Assembly: GCA_946406115.1 (NCBI GenBank)
Contig: OX291557.1
Location: forward strand, 280,501 to 344,500
Origin: Apoda limacodes
Taxonomy: Eukaryota > Arthropoda > Insecta > Lepidoptera > Limacodidae
Direction: 5' to 3'
DNA: 64,000 nucleotides
Positions 22,157-33,484 of the stretch are shown in pieces; positions within the stretch are counted from its first letter, which is position 1; the number at the start of each line of letters is the position of its first letter. The notes under the pieces were generated by a model. It had not been told where the DNA came from and made no database searches. It saw only the letters and a list, made by a program, of their open reading frames with translations. The position numbers and the translations under genes are program-made.

Positions 22157-22756
22157 ATGGCATCCGAAAATTTTGATATTAAAACTGCTATCTCCCTGTT
22201 GCCTATTATGACAAGCCAGGAGCAGATACTACCAAACTGATAGATAGCATGCAGTTATACGGGTCCATGCTCATCGATGCCGCCCAAAAACCATTCGCAA
22301 GTTAACCAACCGCGGACTGTTTATAACAGTTCCAAATTTCCCGGATCTCGTGGTCGTGGAAACACCACAAGAGGCTCCACACGTTCTCGAGGTTACGAAA
22401 AATTTCCACTCGCGTAATGTAGCACACGTACAATATTCGCAAAATACCGCGAATGCCGAATTTACTCAGAATGCACCGAACAAACTAGAGTTTTTTCGCC
22501 CCTACACGTAATACCGCCTCTTTACGAAGTTGTAAAACTAATTCCTTGTTCTTCAAGTGAAGATTGCGTAGTTTTTGCTCACCAAATTTAAGAAGGTATT
22601 TTTATTGCCGGAATAGTAGCGAGACCTTATCAAGGACGCATTCCTGTAAGAATTCTAAACACAAGAGACCGAGAAGCCAAAAAAGATTTATCTTAGTTAC
22701 AGGTTCAATCTATTAACAACTTCGACGTTTGTTGCTTTAACAAGGAAAATAAATCT
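22157..22756 (+). pseudogene. Gypsy gag start and protease-RT linker, largely deleted
   Basis: ATG at 22157 opens 'MASENFDIKTAISLLPIM', which looks like a gag N-terminus, followed after a frameshift by 'LIDSMQLYGSMLIDAAQK'. Most of gag, the zinc knuckle and the protease are missing. Sequence from about 22560 ('GIVARPYQGRIPVRILNTR') is the linker normally found between protease and RT in 412/mdg1-type elements. This placement within the gypsy group is an inference. Confidence 0.65.
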
Positions 22757-23730
22757 GTGGATAGGGTTAAGACTCTGTTCGAAATACTCGATTTAGGTTA
22801 CCTAAATAGGGAAAAGCGTTCAGGTATCCAACAAATTTGTGCGAAATACGCTGATATATTTCATTTACCAGGGGACAATTTATCTGTCACTAACTTGATG
22901 GAACATAACATTGTTTTAAAGGACAACGTAACACCCATTTACGTTAAGCCTTACAGAGTCCCCCAAGCTTTAAAAAGTGAGATAGAGAGACAGGTGCAAG
23001 ACTTGCTCAAAAATGATATAATAGAGGAGACTGTATCAGAATGGTCGAGCCCAGTTTTGTTAGTAACCAAGAAAACTGATAAATCGAATGAGAAAAAGTA
23101 AAGATTAGTTGTCGATTATATACAGTTAAACAATAAAATCCAAGACGATAAATTTCCATTACCTTACATTACCGAGATATTAGACTCATTGTCCGGTAGC
23201 ATTTATTTTTCAAAATTAGACCTTTCTCAGAGCTACTACCAGCTATCCTTAAATCCAGAATCGCGTAAATATATATCTTTCAGTTTAAACAAGATATATC
23301 AGCTTTTTTTTAGTCAAGAACTCTCGTAAGTGTACCGCGTTCACCGCAGGAAAACAGTACCAAATGAAACGCTGTCCCATGGGTCTCAAAACAAGTGCAA
23401 GTGTTTTTTCCAGACTTATGACCATTGCAATGGCAGGCCTTAATTTTGACAAGTGTTTTATTTATTTAGACGATTGCGTTGTCATAGGAAAATCTATGGA
23501 ACATCATAATAAAAATCTCATATGCGTACTGAACCAATTACGTGAGGTCAACCTTAAATTGAACCCAATAAAGTGTGAGTTCCATAGACAAGAAATTATT
23601 TACTTAGGACACCAGATTACATCACAAGGTATATTTTCAGATCCAGATACAATTAATATTATTAACAGCTATCCAAGGCCAAATAATGTAGACGAAGTAA
23701 AACGATTAGTTGCGTTCGCAAAGTACTAAC
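22757..23730 (+). pseudogene. Gypsy reverse transcriptase
   Basis: 22757-23101 gives the N-terminal RT region ('PYRVPQALKSEIERQV', 'IIEETVSEWSSPVLLV'). The block 23102-23363 carries the first catalytic Asp ('FSKLDLSQSYYQLSL') but has stops and frame changes. 23364-23729 carries 'MGLKTSASVFSRLM', the catalytic 'FIYLDDCVVIGKS' and 'KCEFHRQEIIYLGHQITSQG'. A stop at the end of 'LVAFAKY' separates it from the connection domain. Catalytic aspartates are present but the frame is broken. Confidence 0.88.
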
Positions 23731-24698
23731 GTCGCTTTATATCATGTTTTGCTGACATAGTATTTCCGTTAAACACCTTATGCAAGAAAAATGCTATATT
23801 TGAATGGACTGGTGATTGCGAGAACGCATATCAAAATTTAAAATTAGCTTTATGAAACCCACCAGTTTTGAATTATCCAGATTTTTCCGAGACCAACACC
23901 TTCCATTTACAAACCGATGCTTCAGAAATAGTACTAGGTGCAGTTTTATCAACTAGCAATGGCACAGTCGTAGCTTATGCTAGTAAATGTTTAACCCCAG
24001 CTCAGACTAGATATCCCATTATAGACCTTGAGTTGCTACCCATTGTATGGGCCGTACGTCACTTCAGACCGTATTTATATGGTAGAAAGTTTAAAATCTT
24101 TATCGACCATAGGCCCCTTGTTTATTTATTCGGCTTAACCGACCCATCCAGCCGACTGACAAAGTTTAGATTGTATTTAGAGGAGTATGACTTTGAGGTA
24201 GAGTACGTTCCGGGCCGACTCAATGCAGCTGCAGACGCATTGAGCCGTCTTCCGGTAACGTCTAAAGACTTAAAAGAGACACACGAACATATAATTTCTA
24301 TGTTGACTAGAGGTCAGAAAAGGAAGTTAGCGAGTCAGGAACCAGACTGTGACTATGACCATCGTACCGAGTCTTCGACTCCCAGTGGGCCTGATCAACC
24401 TACTGTGGTAGAAGTACTCAAACGACCAAATGACATAACAGAACTAATTTTCAGTACAAATTTAAATGACAAACGACTGAGAAATTCAGACAATATTTCA
24501 AGTGACGCAAACTATTGCACTTACGTACCATCGCAATCTGCTATCTTTCTTGATACTCGATCGTTATCGTCTGAGGAGGCGTTAGCGAGGGATCTCGAAA
24601 AGTTGTGCAAAAAATTAAATGTTTTAGAGCTACTTATCATTAAAAATAAGAGTAATGCTCGTTTTATTAAAGATATACTGCGCAGTATCAAAAATTGA
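23731..24698 (+). pseudogene. Gypsy RNase H and tether
   Basis: 23868-24698 is 276 open codons. RNase H motifs: 'FHLQTDASEIVLGAVLS' (Asp), 'PIIDLELLPIVWAVRHF' (Glu), 'FIDHRPLVYLF' (Asp) and 'AAADALSRLPV' (Asp). The last 130 residues are a polar linker before the integrase. The upstream connection ('ISCFADIVFPLNTLC') is in frame only after removing a stop. Confidence 0.88.
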
Positions 24699-25826
24699 AA
24701 AGTCGCGTCACCAAAGTTTCTGATTACAAGAGATGTTATTCGTATTTCAGATAGAGACGAGATAACTACAATTTTAAATGACTTTCACCTCTTGCCTACA
24801 AGTGGACATGCAGGTATGAATCGAATGTTAAATAATATCAAAAAATATTATTTTTGGCCACACATGACCAATGGCGTCATAGATTACGTAAGACGATGTA
24901 AGAGTTGTCAAATTCAAAAACACTCTTACAAACATACAAAAGAACCGATGATCATAACCTCCTCTGCCAATTCAGCATTCGAGAGGGTTAGTTTAGATAT
25001 TATGGGTCCACTAGATATAGATAACCATAATTGTAAATATATACTCACTATCCAGTGCGATCTCACCAAATACGTAGAGGCTTATCCACTAAAGCGCAAA
25101 GATACTGAGTCAGTAGCCAAAGCTTTTGTGAACAACTTTTTATTGCGCTATGGTATCCTGAAACAGATGTAGACCGACAAGGGTACCGAGTTTATGTCAT
25201 CAGTGACGACTGAGGTGTGTAGTTTACTAGGTATTGAGAAATTAAGCTCTACAGCTTACCATACCGCTTAAGAAGCTTAGAAAATACGCACAAACCTTTA
25301 GGCGCCTACCTTAGGATCCAGTGCGAAAACAATAGTAGTGATTGGAGCGAGTGGGTTCCATTTTGGTGTCTTTCGTTTAACACTAGTGTTCATTCAGAAA
25401 CTAAAAACACTCCATACGAACTCGTCTTTGGTAAACTTTGTCACCTCCCATCTAACTTATGTAAAGGAGTCGATCCCTTGTATAACTACGACGACTACCC
25501 CAAACAGTTGAAATATAGATTGCAGAAAGCACAGTTAGATGCTAAGCAAAATCTTTTACAAAGTAAGAACTTAAGAAAATATAATTACGATAGGAAATGT
25601 AATATTGTTGTATACAAACGAGGTGAGCTAGTTTTAATAAAAAATCAAGTAAGTAATAAATTAGATTGTATTTATAAAGGTCCTTTTGTAGTTTTAGAAG
25701 ATTTATCTCGTAATGTAAAAATTAATATGTATAATGAGGAATATGTAATATATAAAAATAATACAAAAATATTTCATAATGAATTAACTTTAAGTTGTAT
25801 TATATTTATTAAGATTAATTTTATTT
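24699..25826 (+). pseudogene. Gypsy integrase
   Basis: 24792-25172 begins with an HHCC zinc-binding fold ('FHLLPTSGHAGMNRML', 'RRCKSCQIQK') and the first catalytic Asp in 'VSLDIMGPLD'. After a TAG at 25170 the second Asp lies in 'TDKGTEFMSS'. The Glu-containing helix is scrambled by stops and a frameshift near 25270. 25478-25828 is the C-terminal GPY-like region ('GELVLIKNQVSNKLDCIYKG'). Non-functional. Confidence 0.85.
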
Positions 25827-25878
25827 AATAAAATGTTTACTTTTATATACTTATAGATATGCAGAAAAACATTTTTTT

Positions 25879-26412
25879 TGAAGTGAAAACTTCTTTAGCG
25901 GCGCTGTGCACTTTTTTTGTGATGGGTAAAAACTGTTAAACTCGCGTCAGGTGTCCTGATCGAAAATTCGTAAGATGTCACTCGCGTTAGGACACGTGAC
26001 CTTTATTTACATTAGGTTAGTTTTTATTTTTAGTATATGGCGATTATGAGTAGTACAGGGAGGTTGGATATGGGATTTTAATTCTATGACAGATTGAGCT
26101 GTCAAATATATGTACAACGTCAAAAAAGTAAATAAACAAAACTCCCGGAGTGCAACACGTTTTTTTTTTTTTTTTTTGAAAAATGGGGGACGTGTAACCC
26201 TGTACTTTTCGGGGGAGTTGCAACACGTAGGCATTGCGAAATGCACTTCCTCACGTGGACCGTCTAATTAGGTCGCAAATCACGTTATGCTAAGTCAGTA
26301 AGAAAGAATTAGTAACTATTGTTATAATATAAATTTAATCAATATACGATCGTCGACTGAACAGCATGTATTTTATTTAATTCGACCATCAACTTGTCTC
26401 CATCATCAGAGC
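25879..26412 (+). repeat. 3' LTR of gypsy element
   Basis: 534 bases matching the ends of the 5' LTR. It contains a long T run (26160-26177) where the 5' LTR has its insertion. The last 190 bases ('GGCATTGCGAAATGCACTTC' onward) are almost the same as 21325-21512. Confidence 0.85.
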
Positions 26413-26472
26413 GTCAATACATTTAAATTATAATTCAATGACGCATTACATAATCATTATCATAAAATTCTT

Positions 26473-26950
26473 TTTAATACCACTAAGGTGGCAAACAAGC
26501 TTACGGTCCGCCTGATGGTAAGAGGTCACCGTAGCCTATGGACGCTTGGAACATCAGGGGTATCACTCGCGCGTTGCCAACCTTCCAGAAATCTAATAAC
26601 TTCTTTCTTAAACCCCATACTGTAGTCCTTAGAGCAAACCTTTACAGGGAGCTCATTCCACAACTGAAGCGTTCGCGGGAGGAAGTTTCTCTGAAACCGC
26701 ACTGTACGCGACCATTTCGGTTCTAAAGTATGAGAATGAATTCCCTGCCGATGGCGAGCGGTGCGATGGTAGAAAGTAGCTGTGGGCATTATTTCGATCA
26801 ATTCCTCAGAACACAACCCATTGTACAAGCGGTAGAACACACACAGGGAGTCAAAGTCTCTCCTAAGACTTAAGGGCTCGATACCGAAGTGAGTTTGGAA
26901 TCGTTGACAATTCTCACAGCCCGTCATTGAACCGGGTCAAAAGGGCCAAG
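26473..26950 (-). mobile_element. 5'-truncated 3' end of the jockey-group LINE (copy 3)
   Basis: The minus strand encodes the C-terminal domain of the copy-1/2 family ('GIEPLSLRRDFDSLCVFYRL', 'RTVRFQRNFLPRTLQLWNEL', ending 'VPSVHRLR') over 26927-26526. It ends in the same 'TACCATCAGGCGGACCGTAA' and 'CCACCTTAGTGGTAT' 3' end. The frame is intact within the fragment. It lies 60 bases beyond the gypsy 3' LTR. Confidence 0.93.
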
Positions 26951-28114
26951 CGGCCAATACTTTATCAACAATTTCGTAACGTACAATTATTTTGAAAAAT
27001 ACTTAACTAAACATAATAACTAGAAAAATGGGTCTGCTAATTACATATCGGAAGTGTGTGTGTCTGTGTGTGTTTTTAACTTGTAAACAAACAAAAACAA
27101 AATTTATTAATGGCGGAACATAACATTGTGCAATAGTCTAGTATTTAAAATAGTATTTAGTAATATAAATAGTAGTTAAAAACAACAACAAGCCAAAAAG
27201 TAAGTACGCACTCTTCTTCCTTTGTGTCGATCCTAACGTATTTCAGAATGCCTACACATAGGAGGGTAGCAAATGTGCAGCTTGAAGGCGTGGCCCTGCT
27301 TATGATGTGAGCAAGACAATTCTTAAGTAGTACCTATAATAAATACGTATTATTTTAAAAATGGTAAAAGGTAAATAAATATTTCTACTTACATTTTACC
27401 ATTATTAACATTATTATGATTTTAAAGTAAATTTTTAAAAAGTTAGATACCGTATGTGTGGGTAAGAATGTTACGAGGTACCGAGTTACGTATCTATTTT
27501 GTTTTCGTCCTTGCTGATCTCCGTGAAAAGATAAATGAATATTAGCTCAGAAATGTCCTCCTATTTCAATATTTATTCCTGCCTATAAATAAAGAATTTT
27601 TCAAAAAAAAAAATACTTGCACTACCTTAATAAGTTTGTATAAGTAAGTACCTAGCTATTTTCTCACAGAGAACGCCGAACAGAACGTCTAATATCTAGT
27701 AAGGAATTGAGCAAATTGCATCAACGATTGATTCGTTTGATGACAGATGGCAAACCCTCGTTGACAAGAGTATAGGATTGTTTTGTATTACCGTCACTTA
27801 GGTCCGATGCTGGTCTATGCTTTCAGTAGTTAACCTATTCCATTACAACCAATAACATTTTTTCATGCCTATAACTTTTGCGCAAGCGGAAGCAATAAAT
27901 TATCATTCAGGCAATCGGATAAACTTATTATATTGAAAAATTAATGATGATAATTCATTTCTACTTCGTTAATGCTCAGAATATAGTAGTTTTGGGTGAA
28001 AATCATATCGCTTATCAGAATACTGACGTTTCAGCCATCCGACAAAATCATACCTGAATAAGGCGCGCGGCGCGGGGAAAGGGGGTCTCGCGCCCGCGTC
28101 GTGTACGATAGGTT
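26951..28114. other. Gene-poor stretch
   Basis: No supported gene. A short TG-rich patch at 27054-27071, A/T-rich sequence to 28040, then a CG-rich 60 bases (GGCGCGCGGCGCGGGG) just before the LINE 5' end. Confidence 0.5.
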
Positions 28115-28718
28115 AAGAGAGGTAGGGCACTGCAAGTACTCGCTCGAATAAGCTGCCCGAACAAATAAAGCGGGGCATAGCGAGTACTTGCTCGAATGAG
28201 CGGCCCGAACTGGGGAAGTACCTCCACCTTACAGAAAACCGCGGCCACAATGACACTAACATTGAGTAGTGTTGTGTTCCTGGCGGTGAGTAGGGTTGCC
28301 AGAGCTCTCTTTGAGGATTCGCTGCGCGGACAGCGAAGGACCGACGGTGCTTGTTGCTGTCATTGCTCGGCGTAGACGCGGCGTGCTGGTTCGGCGGTCA
28401 GGGAGACCTGATGAAACGGCTGACCGCTGGCCGCCCGCAGGTTGAATGGGTTCCCGAACCCAGGGATCACTTAATCTCCGCCCTGGGAGGCTGATCCGCC
28501 AACCTGTGTAAAGTCTCTGAAGTAGTAGTCGTGCCAGAGAAGGAGACCGGAGTGGACCCGGCTACTACAACAGAGGGGGATCAGGGGCACTTCCGCCCGC
28601 CGTGCCAGCAACCGTATCATCTGTGTTGAGCTTCGGCAGTCTTAGTACCGCAACTTTTTGTCTTCTAAGCTGTCTGTGCAGTGAATCCTCATCCTTAGTC
28701 TAAGTAACTTCATACAAA

Positions 28719-29640
28719 ATGGCCAGAAACAGAAAAAAGAAAATAGTTTTTACAGCGGCTACTCCATCCACATATAATGTGGATTTTTGCAACATAAGGG
28801 GTATTCACGCAAATCTTAACGCAGTCCATCACCATCTCGAGACTGTGCAGCCAACCATTCTTTTTCTAACGGAGACGCAGATATCCTGCCCGGCCGACAC
28901 ATCATACCTTCGTTATCCCGGCTACAAACTCGAGCACAATTTTTTGAGTCGTGCCGGTGTATATATGTTCGTCCGGGAGGATATCCGCTGTTGCCGACTT
29001 CATAGCCTTGAAGACAGGGACCTGTCGATATTGTGAGTGCGCGTAGATCATGGCGGCCACACTCGTATCTATGCGTGCTTATACAGGTCTCATAGCGGTG
29101 ACACGGACGTAACTCGACTCTTCACGCACCTGAGTTTGACGACTGACAAATTTCTAGAGCAATATCCTACAGCAGAATTAGTTATTTTGGGAGACTTTAA
29201 CGCCCACCATTGTGAGTGGCTCAGTTCTCGAACCAATAACTATGCAGGGATATCTGCTCATGAATTTGCTCTGACCTATGGATTCTCTCAGCTGGTACTT
29301 TCTCCAACGAGAATACCAGATATAGAGGACCATACGAGCTCCTTACTGGACCTTCTGCTGAATACACGTCCGGACGGATACTCCGTCTCAATGGATGCGC
29401 CTCTTGGCTCCTCGGACCACTGTCTCGTCCGGACTCAAATGTCATGCACACAACCTGATCCTTCTGGGCCAACTAGTTGGCGTCGTGTGTGGCATTCTAA
29501 GTCGGCAGACTGGGATGGATTGCGAGAATTTTATGCATCGTACCCGTGGAGGCAGATCTGCTATAGCTCAGAAGATCCTGACGTCTGCGCAGCCGCAGTC
29601 ACTGAGACAATCCTCGCTGGTATGGAATGTTTCATTCCTA
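28719..29640 (+). pseudogene. LINE copy 2: endonuclease domain
   Basis: ATG at 28719. Motifs in order: 'VDFCNIRGIHANLN', 'ILFLTETQIS' (Glu), TGA at 29034, 'RIYACLYRSHSG', 'LVILGDFNAHHCEW' (Asp and Asn), 'SSLLDLLLN' and 'APLGSSDHCLVRTQMS' (Asp-His pair). All the catalytic positions of an EEP endonuclease are kept, and only the single TGA interrupts the domain. Confidence 0.92.
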
Positions 29641-31363
29641 ACCTGCGAGTAGCTGCCGGCGTCAAAAAACGACCGTGGTTTAATAGGTCTTGCAGAGAAG
29701 CTGAAATTCTTAAGCAAACTGCGTATGAGGCTTGGACCACGGCTCGTAATAATAAGGATCCGAATATTTCTGAGTTAAAACGCAAATTAAATGCTGCCTC
29801 GAGGTTCAGTAAGAAAGCAACTGCCAGAGCAAAATTCCAATTCATCGGCAAAATAGGTGGGCGACTTGCGAGCTATCCTTCTGGGAGTCGTGCTTTCTGG
29901 TCGCTTGCTAAAGCTGCCGAAGGGAACTTCTGCCAGTCGTCGTTACCACCACTGCGAAAGACCGATGGCGACTTGGCCCACAGTGCAAAAGAGAAAGCCG
30001 ATCTATTGGGCAGTCTCTTTGCCTCTAACTCGAATGTGAACGACGAAGGCGCTGTACCACCTACTTTAACGTGGTGCGGTAAGACCATGCCGGAAATCTC
30101 TATAACACAGCGCGAGGTCCGGCGGGCGTTGCTTTCCCTAGACGTTCATAAGTCGAGTGGGCCAGACGGCATACCAGCAGTGGTGCTTAAGCAGTGTGCT
30201 CCTGAGTTATGTCCTGTACTCACGCGCCTCTTTACGCTTTCGTACCACACTAGGCAATTTCCGTCTTCATGGAAGACTGCGAATGTGCACCCGGTGCCCA
30301 AAAAGGGCGATAGATCAGATCCATCGAATTACAGGCCTATCGCTATAACCTCTCTCCTCTCCAAGGTGAGGGGTGTGTGATCAACACACAGCTGTTGAGA
30401 TACCTAGAAAAACACGACCTGATCAGTGACCGTCAATATGGCTTTCGCCACGGTCACTCAACTGGTGACCTTCTAGTGTATCTCACACACCGATGGGCAC
30501 TAGCCATTGAGAGTCAGGGGGAGGCATTGGCATGTAGCCTAGACATAGCGAAGGCGTTCGATCGGGTCTGGCACCGGGGTCTTCTATCGAAGTTGCCATC
30601 TTACGGAGTGCCCGAGGGTTTTTGCAAATGGGTGGCTAGCTTGTCCGGCAGAAGCATACGAGCCGTAGTTGACGGTAGTTGCTCTGATAGCATGGACATT
30701 AATGCTGGTGTCCCGCAAGGCTCTGTGCTGTCTCCTACGCTGTTTCTACTGCACATCAATGATATGTTGGACATCAACAACATACATTGCTATGCAGATG
30801 ACAGTACTGGAGACGCTTATTACACGGGCCGTGCAGTACTTCACGTCGGGGCAAAGGTTGCTACTTTACAAGTCGCAAGTCCGGCCCCATATGGAGTACT
30901 GCTGCCATCTCTGGGCGGGTGCACCCGGATACCAGCTTGGCCCTTTTGACTCGGTTCAACAACGGGCTGTGAGAATTGTCGACGATCCCAAACTCACTTG
31001 CGGTATCGAGCCCTTAAGTCTGAGGAGAGATTTGCCTCCTTGTGTGTGTTCTACCGCTTGTACAATGGATTGTGTTCTGAAGAATTGTTCGAAATGATGC
31101 CCACGGCTTCTTTCTACCATCGCACCGCTCGCCATCGACAGGGAATTCATTCTCACACTTTGGAACCGAAATGGTCGCGTACAGTGCGGTTTCAGAGAAA
31201 CTTCCTCCCGCGAACGCTTGGGTTATGGAATGAGCTTCCTGCCAAGGTTTTCTCTAAGGACTACAGTATGGGGTTCTTCAAAAAAGAAGTTATTAGATTT
31301 CTGAAGGGTCGGCAACGCGCGAGTGATGCCCCTGATGTTGCAAGCGTCCATAGGCTACGGTGA
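29641..31363 (+). pseudogene. LINE copy 2: reverse transcriptase and C-terminal domain
   Basis: The frame 29037-30380 continues through the linker to RT fingers ('VHPVPKKGDRSDPSNYRPIA') and then shifts. 30377-30949 has 'QYGFRHGHSTGDLLVYL', 'LACSLDIAKAFDRVWHRG', 'AGVPQGSVLSPTLFLLHIND' and 'CYADDSTGDAYY'. The 316-bp deletion follows at once and removes the thumb start. 30998-31363 is the C-terminal domain ending 'DAPDVASVHRLR'. Palm residues are intact but the protein is broken in three places. Confidence 0.92.
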
Positions 31364-31428
31364 CCGCTTACCATCAGGCGGACCGTAGGCTTGTTTGCCA
31401 CCTTAGTGGTATAAAAAAAAAAAAAAAA

Positions 31429-31877
31429 AGCAGCATTTTAGCAAAAATGTAATACGCGCGCGGGCGCCGCGAAGTGTATTCTCTTAATTTTAATTGCAGG
31501 AGCACACACCGCGTGGTATCTAGTTGTTCGGAATTGTAGTTATCGATAAAACTATAGTTCACATTTAAAGGTTACACGAAACACACCGCGCACCGTGGCG
31601 GTAAAATTTGAATTTCCTTCTAGTATCCGCTCTTATAAAGTCGTATTTCCAAATATAAATTGGCATTATATATTTAAATGCACGGGAGAAAGAAATGGCT
31701 TAAACAGCATCCCCACCTTGAAAGGTTCTCTTTCAACGATAGAAATAAAATAATCAAATATTTAAGTAATCAATAAAAAAAAACAAATGCCAAAACAAAA
31801 ACCTAAAAATTTTTTTTAAAGATGACATTTTCATTCTTTATTCTAAATTTGCTAAAAAAAGAAGCACAAAAAAGACT
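31429..31877. other. Region 3' of the BEL pol; possible remnant of its 3' LTR
   Basis: No coding. The BEL/Pao pol ends at about 32100 on the minus strand, so a 3' LTR would be expected here. The partner LTR is not in the window, so this cannot be tested. Confidence 0.3.
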
Positions 31878-32101
31878 ATTGAAAGTTAGGGAGAGGACAC
31901 AAACGTATTATTGAAAGTTAGGGAGAGGACACAAACGTATTATTGAAAGTTAGGGAGAGGACACAAACGTATTATTGAAAGTTAGGGAGCGGACACAAAC
32001 GTATTATTGAAAGTTAGGGAGAGGACACAAACGTATTATTGAAAGTTAGGGAGAGGACACAAACGTATTATTGAAAGTTAGGGAGAGGACACAAACGTAT
32101 T
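31878..32101. repeat. 32-bp minisatellite, 7 copies, derived from the BEL pol end
   Basis: Seven 32-bp units (31878, 31910, 31942, 31974, 32006, 32038, 32070) starting ATTGAAAGTTAGGGAGAGG. They are identical except for one A-to-C in unit 4. Read on the minus strand the unit encodes 'IRLCPLPNFQ', the expected last residues of BEL/Pao pol, so the array grew from the pol 3' end. Confidence 0.95.
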
Positions 32102-33440
32102 ATCGGACTTTTCAATGTACCAGATTTAGTCTTAACAATAGCTACACTTATTCAACCATCATCTCCACTGAACATTTTTTGTATTATTCCTAACGGCCAG
32201 TGAATAGGAGGTGAATTATCGTGCATAATCAAAACTATCATTCCTTCCTTAACTGGTTGTGATTCTGTATTCCATTTTTCACGAACTTGCAAAGTGTGCA
32301 AGTACTCATCGCGCCATCTACGCCAATACATACAATCAACAAATCAACATGAACCTATCTAATAACATATACCGCGAAAGTAACTTTTTATTTATTTCTG
32401 GACCATTAACCGAAGGTAAGTATTTTAAAGGACTTGTATTCAAAAAATGTGAAGGTGGCAGTGACTGTCAATCTGACACAAAACGGTCCACATTTCATAA
32501 TAACATAATACCTGTGACCCTATAACTCTATATAAATGAGTTTTGAATGATTTCACTGTGGCTTCCCAGCCTCCACCAAAATGAGGAACATTGGGTGGAA
32601 TCATATCCCATTCAATGCGATTATTAGCGAATTCGTTTTTAACATCTTCAGAATAAGAACTACTAATCAAAAACTGATGAAGCTCATTTAAATAGGCATT
32701 AGCACCAATGTTTGTAGCGTTGTCCAAATACAACCTATCAACCGGACCTCTTCGAGATAAAAATCTTTTAAAGGCATTTAAAAAAGAGTCGGTGCTTAAG
32801 TCCAAAGTAACTTCTACATGTACGGCTCTTGTAGCGAGGCATATAAACACACATATATAAGTTTTTTGGCTTTTTATTCCGCGTTTCCTTATGGGAGTAG
32901 TTAACATAGGCCCAATTGTAATCTAACCCTGTGTGAGCGAAAGGCTTCGACATTTGGAGTCTACACGCCGGCAAGTTTGCCATTACGGGAGATTGGTTAG
33001 GCTTAGGGCGAACTCGAAAACATGGAATACAAGCGTGAATTCTCGCTCGCACTATACGCCGCGCTGCTAATATCCAGTATTTTTGTCTCAGCAGCGATAG
33101 CAGTAACAGAGCTCCTGCATGACACGAGATGCAATGGACATGATCTATTATAAGATCAACAGTATGATCTTTTTTAGTTTATAAAATTGGATGCTTATGA
33201 TCAAATATAAAATCACTGTTATACAAGCGACCTCCAACACGAAGTATACCATCAAACATCAAGGGTCTTAGTTTACGAATTGGACGAGGGGATGGCTTAC
33301 CCATTTGAACAATTCTAATATGTTCTGAGAAGTGAGCTTGCTATACGGCACGAATAATAGCTGATTCAGAGGTTTTTAAATCTTCAGAACTTATGTTCCC
33401 ACGGGTTTTCAAACGCTTAACAAACCGAAGCATATATCGA
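32101..33440 (-). pseudogene. BEL/Pao integrase half (3' part of the element)
   Basis: Read right to left from 33440: 'RYMLRFVKRLK' (RNase H-integrase linker), 'RPLMFDGILRVGGRLYNSD' (typical of BEL/Pao before integrase), 'CIPCFRVRPKPN' (zinc-binding Cys pair) and 'FAHTGLDYNW' (first Asp). 32907-32440 follows with 'CLATRAVHVEVTLDLSTDSF', 'YLDNATNIG' (second Asp) and 'PPNVPHFGGGWEATVKS' (Glu). After frameshifts it ends 'YWRRWRDEYLHTLQ', 'PIHWPLGII' and 'IRLCPLP'. The catalytic triad is present but the frame breaks several times. Its partner half is at 59001-62212. Confidence 0.88.
33437..33440. other. Target-site duplication, left copy (TCGA; alternatively ATCGAT)
   Basis: TCGA at 33437-33440 borders the left inverted repeat, and TCGA at 59001-59004 borders the right one. 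The setting is palindromic (ATCGAT), so 2, 4 or 6 bases are all possible lengths. Confidence 0.6.
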
Positions 33441-33484
33441 TGCCTTAGTTCACAATTGTACTAACTACAAAATTTTCAGTTTTA
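33441..33484 (+). repeat. Left terminal inverted repeat of the 25.6-kb insertion
   Basis: It starts TGCCTTAGTTCACAATTG and matches the reverse complement of 58957-59000 at 40 of 44 positions. The BEL coding sequence stops exactly at its outer edge. Confidence 0.8.

Larger units (their letters stand above)
20231..26412 (+). mobile_element. Ty3/gypsy LTR retrotransposon, degenerate
   Basis: Two direct repeats bracket gag-pol remnants in the order gag, (protease lost), RT, RNase H, integrase. This is the gypsy order, with integrase last. The left repeat is 20231-21512 and the right repeat 25879-26412. Both start TGAAGTGAAAACTTCTTTAG and end 'CATCATCAGAGCG'. No envelope-like frame lies between integrase and the 3' LTR. 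I see no clear polypurine tract or target-site duplication. At least six stops and frameshifts disable pol. Confidence 0.88.
28115..31428 (+). mobile_element. Jockey-group LINE copy 2
   Basis: The 5' edge equals that of copy 1 (12271), a GC-rich 600-bp leader follows, coding starts at 28719 and a 17-base A tail ends near 31428. Relative to copy 1 it keeps the full endonuclease and the RT fingers. It has a TGA where copy 1 has TGG (29034), a frameshift near 30365, and a 316-bp deletion at 30836 (equivalent to 18927-19242 of copy 1, with a shared GCA at the break). No target-site duplication is obvious. Confidence 0.93.

Noticed and set aside
22757..25826. A complete endogenous retrovirus with envelope
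   Set aside because: The pol end is followed directly by the 3' LTR; no envelope-like frame exists.
12875..31363. Retron or other RT-based defence system
   Set aside because: All RT domains come with LINE endonucleases, LINE tails or LTR partners and are clearly selfish elements.
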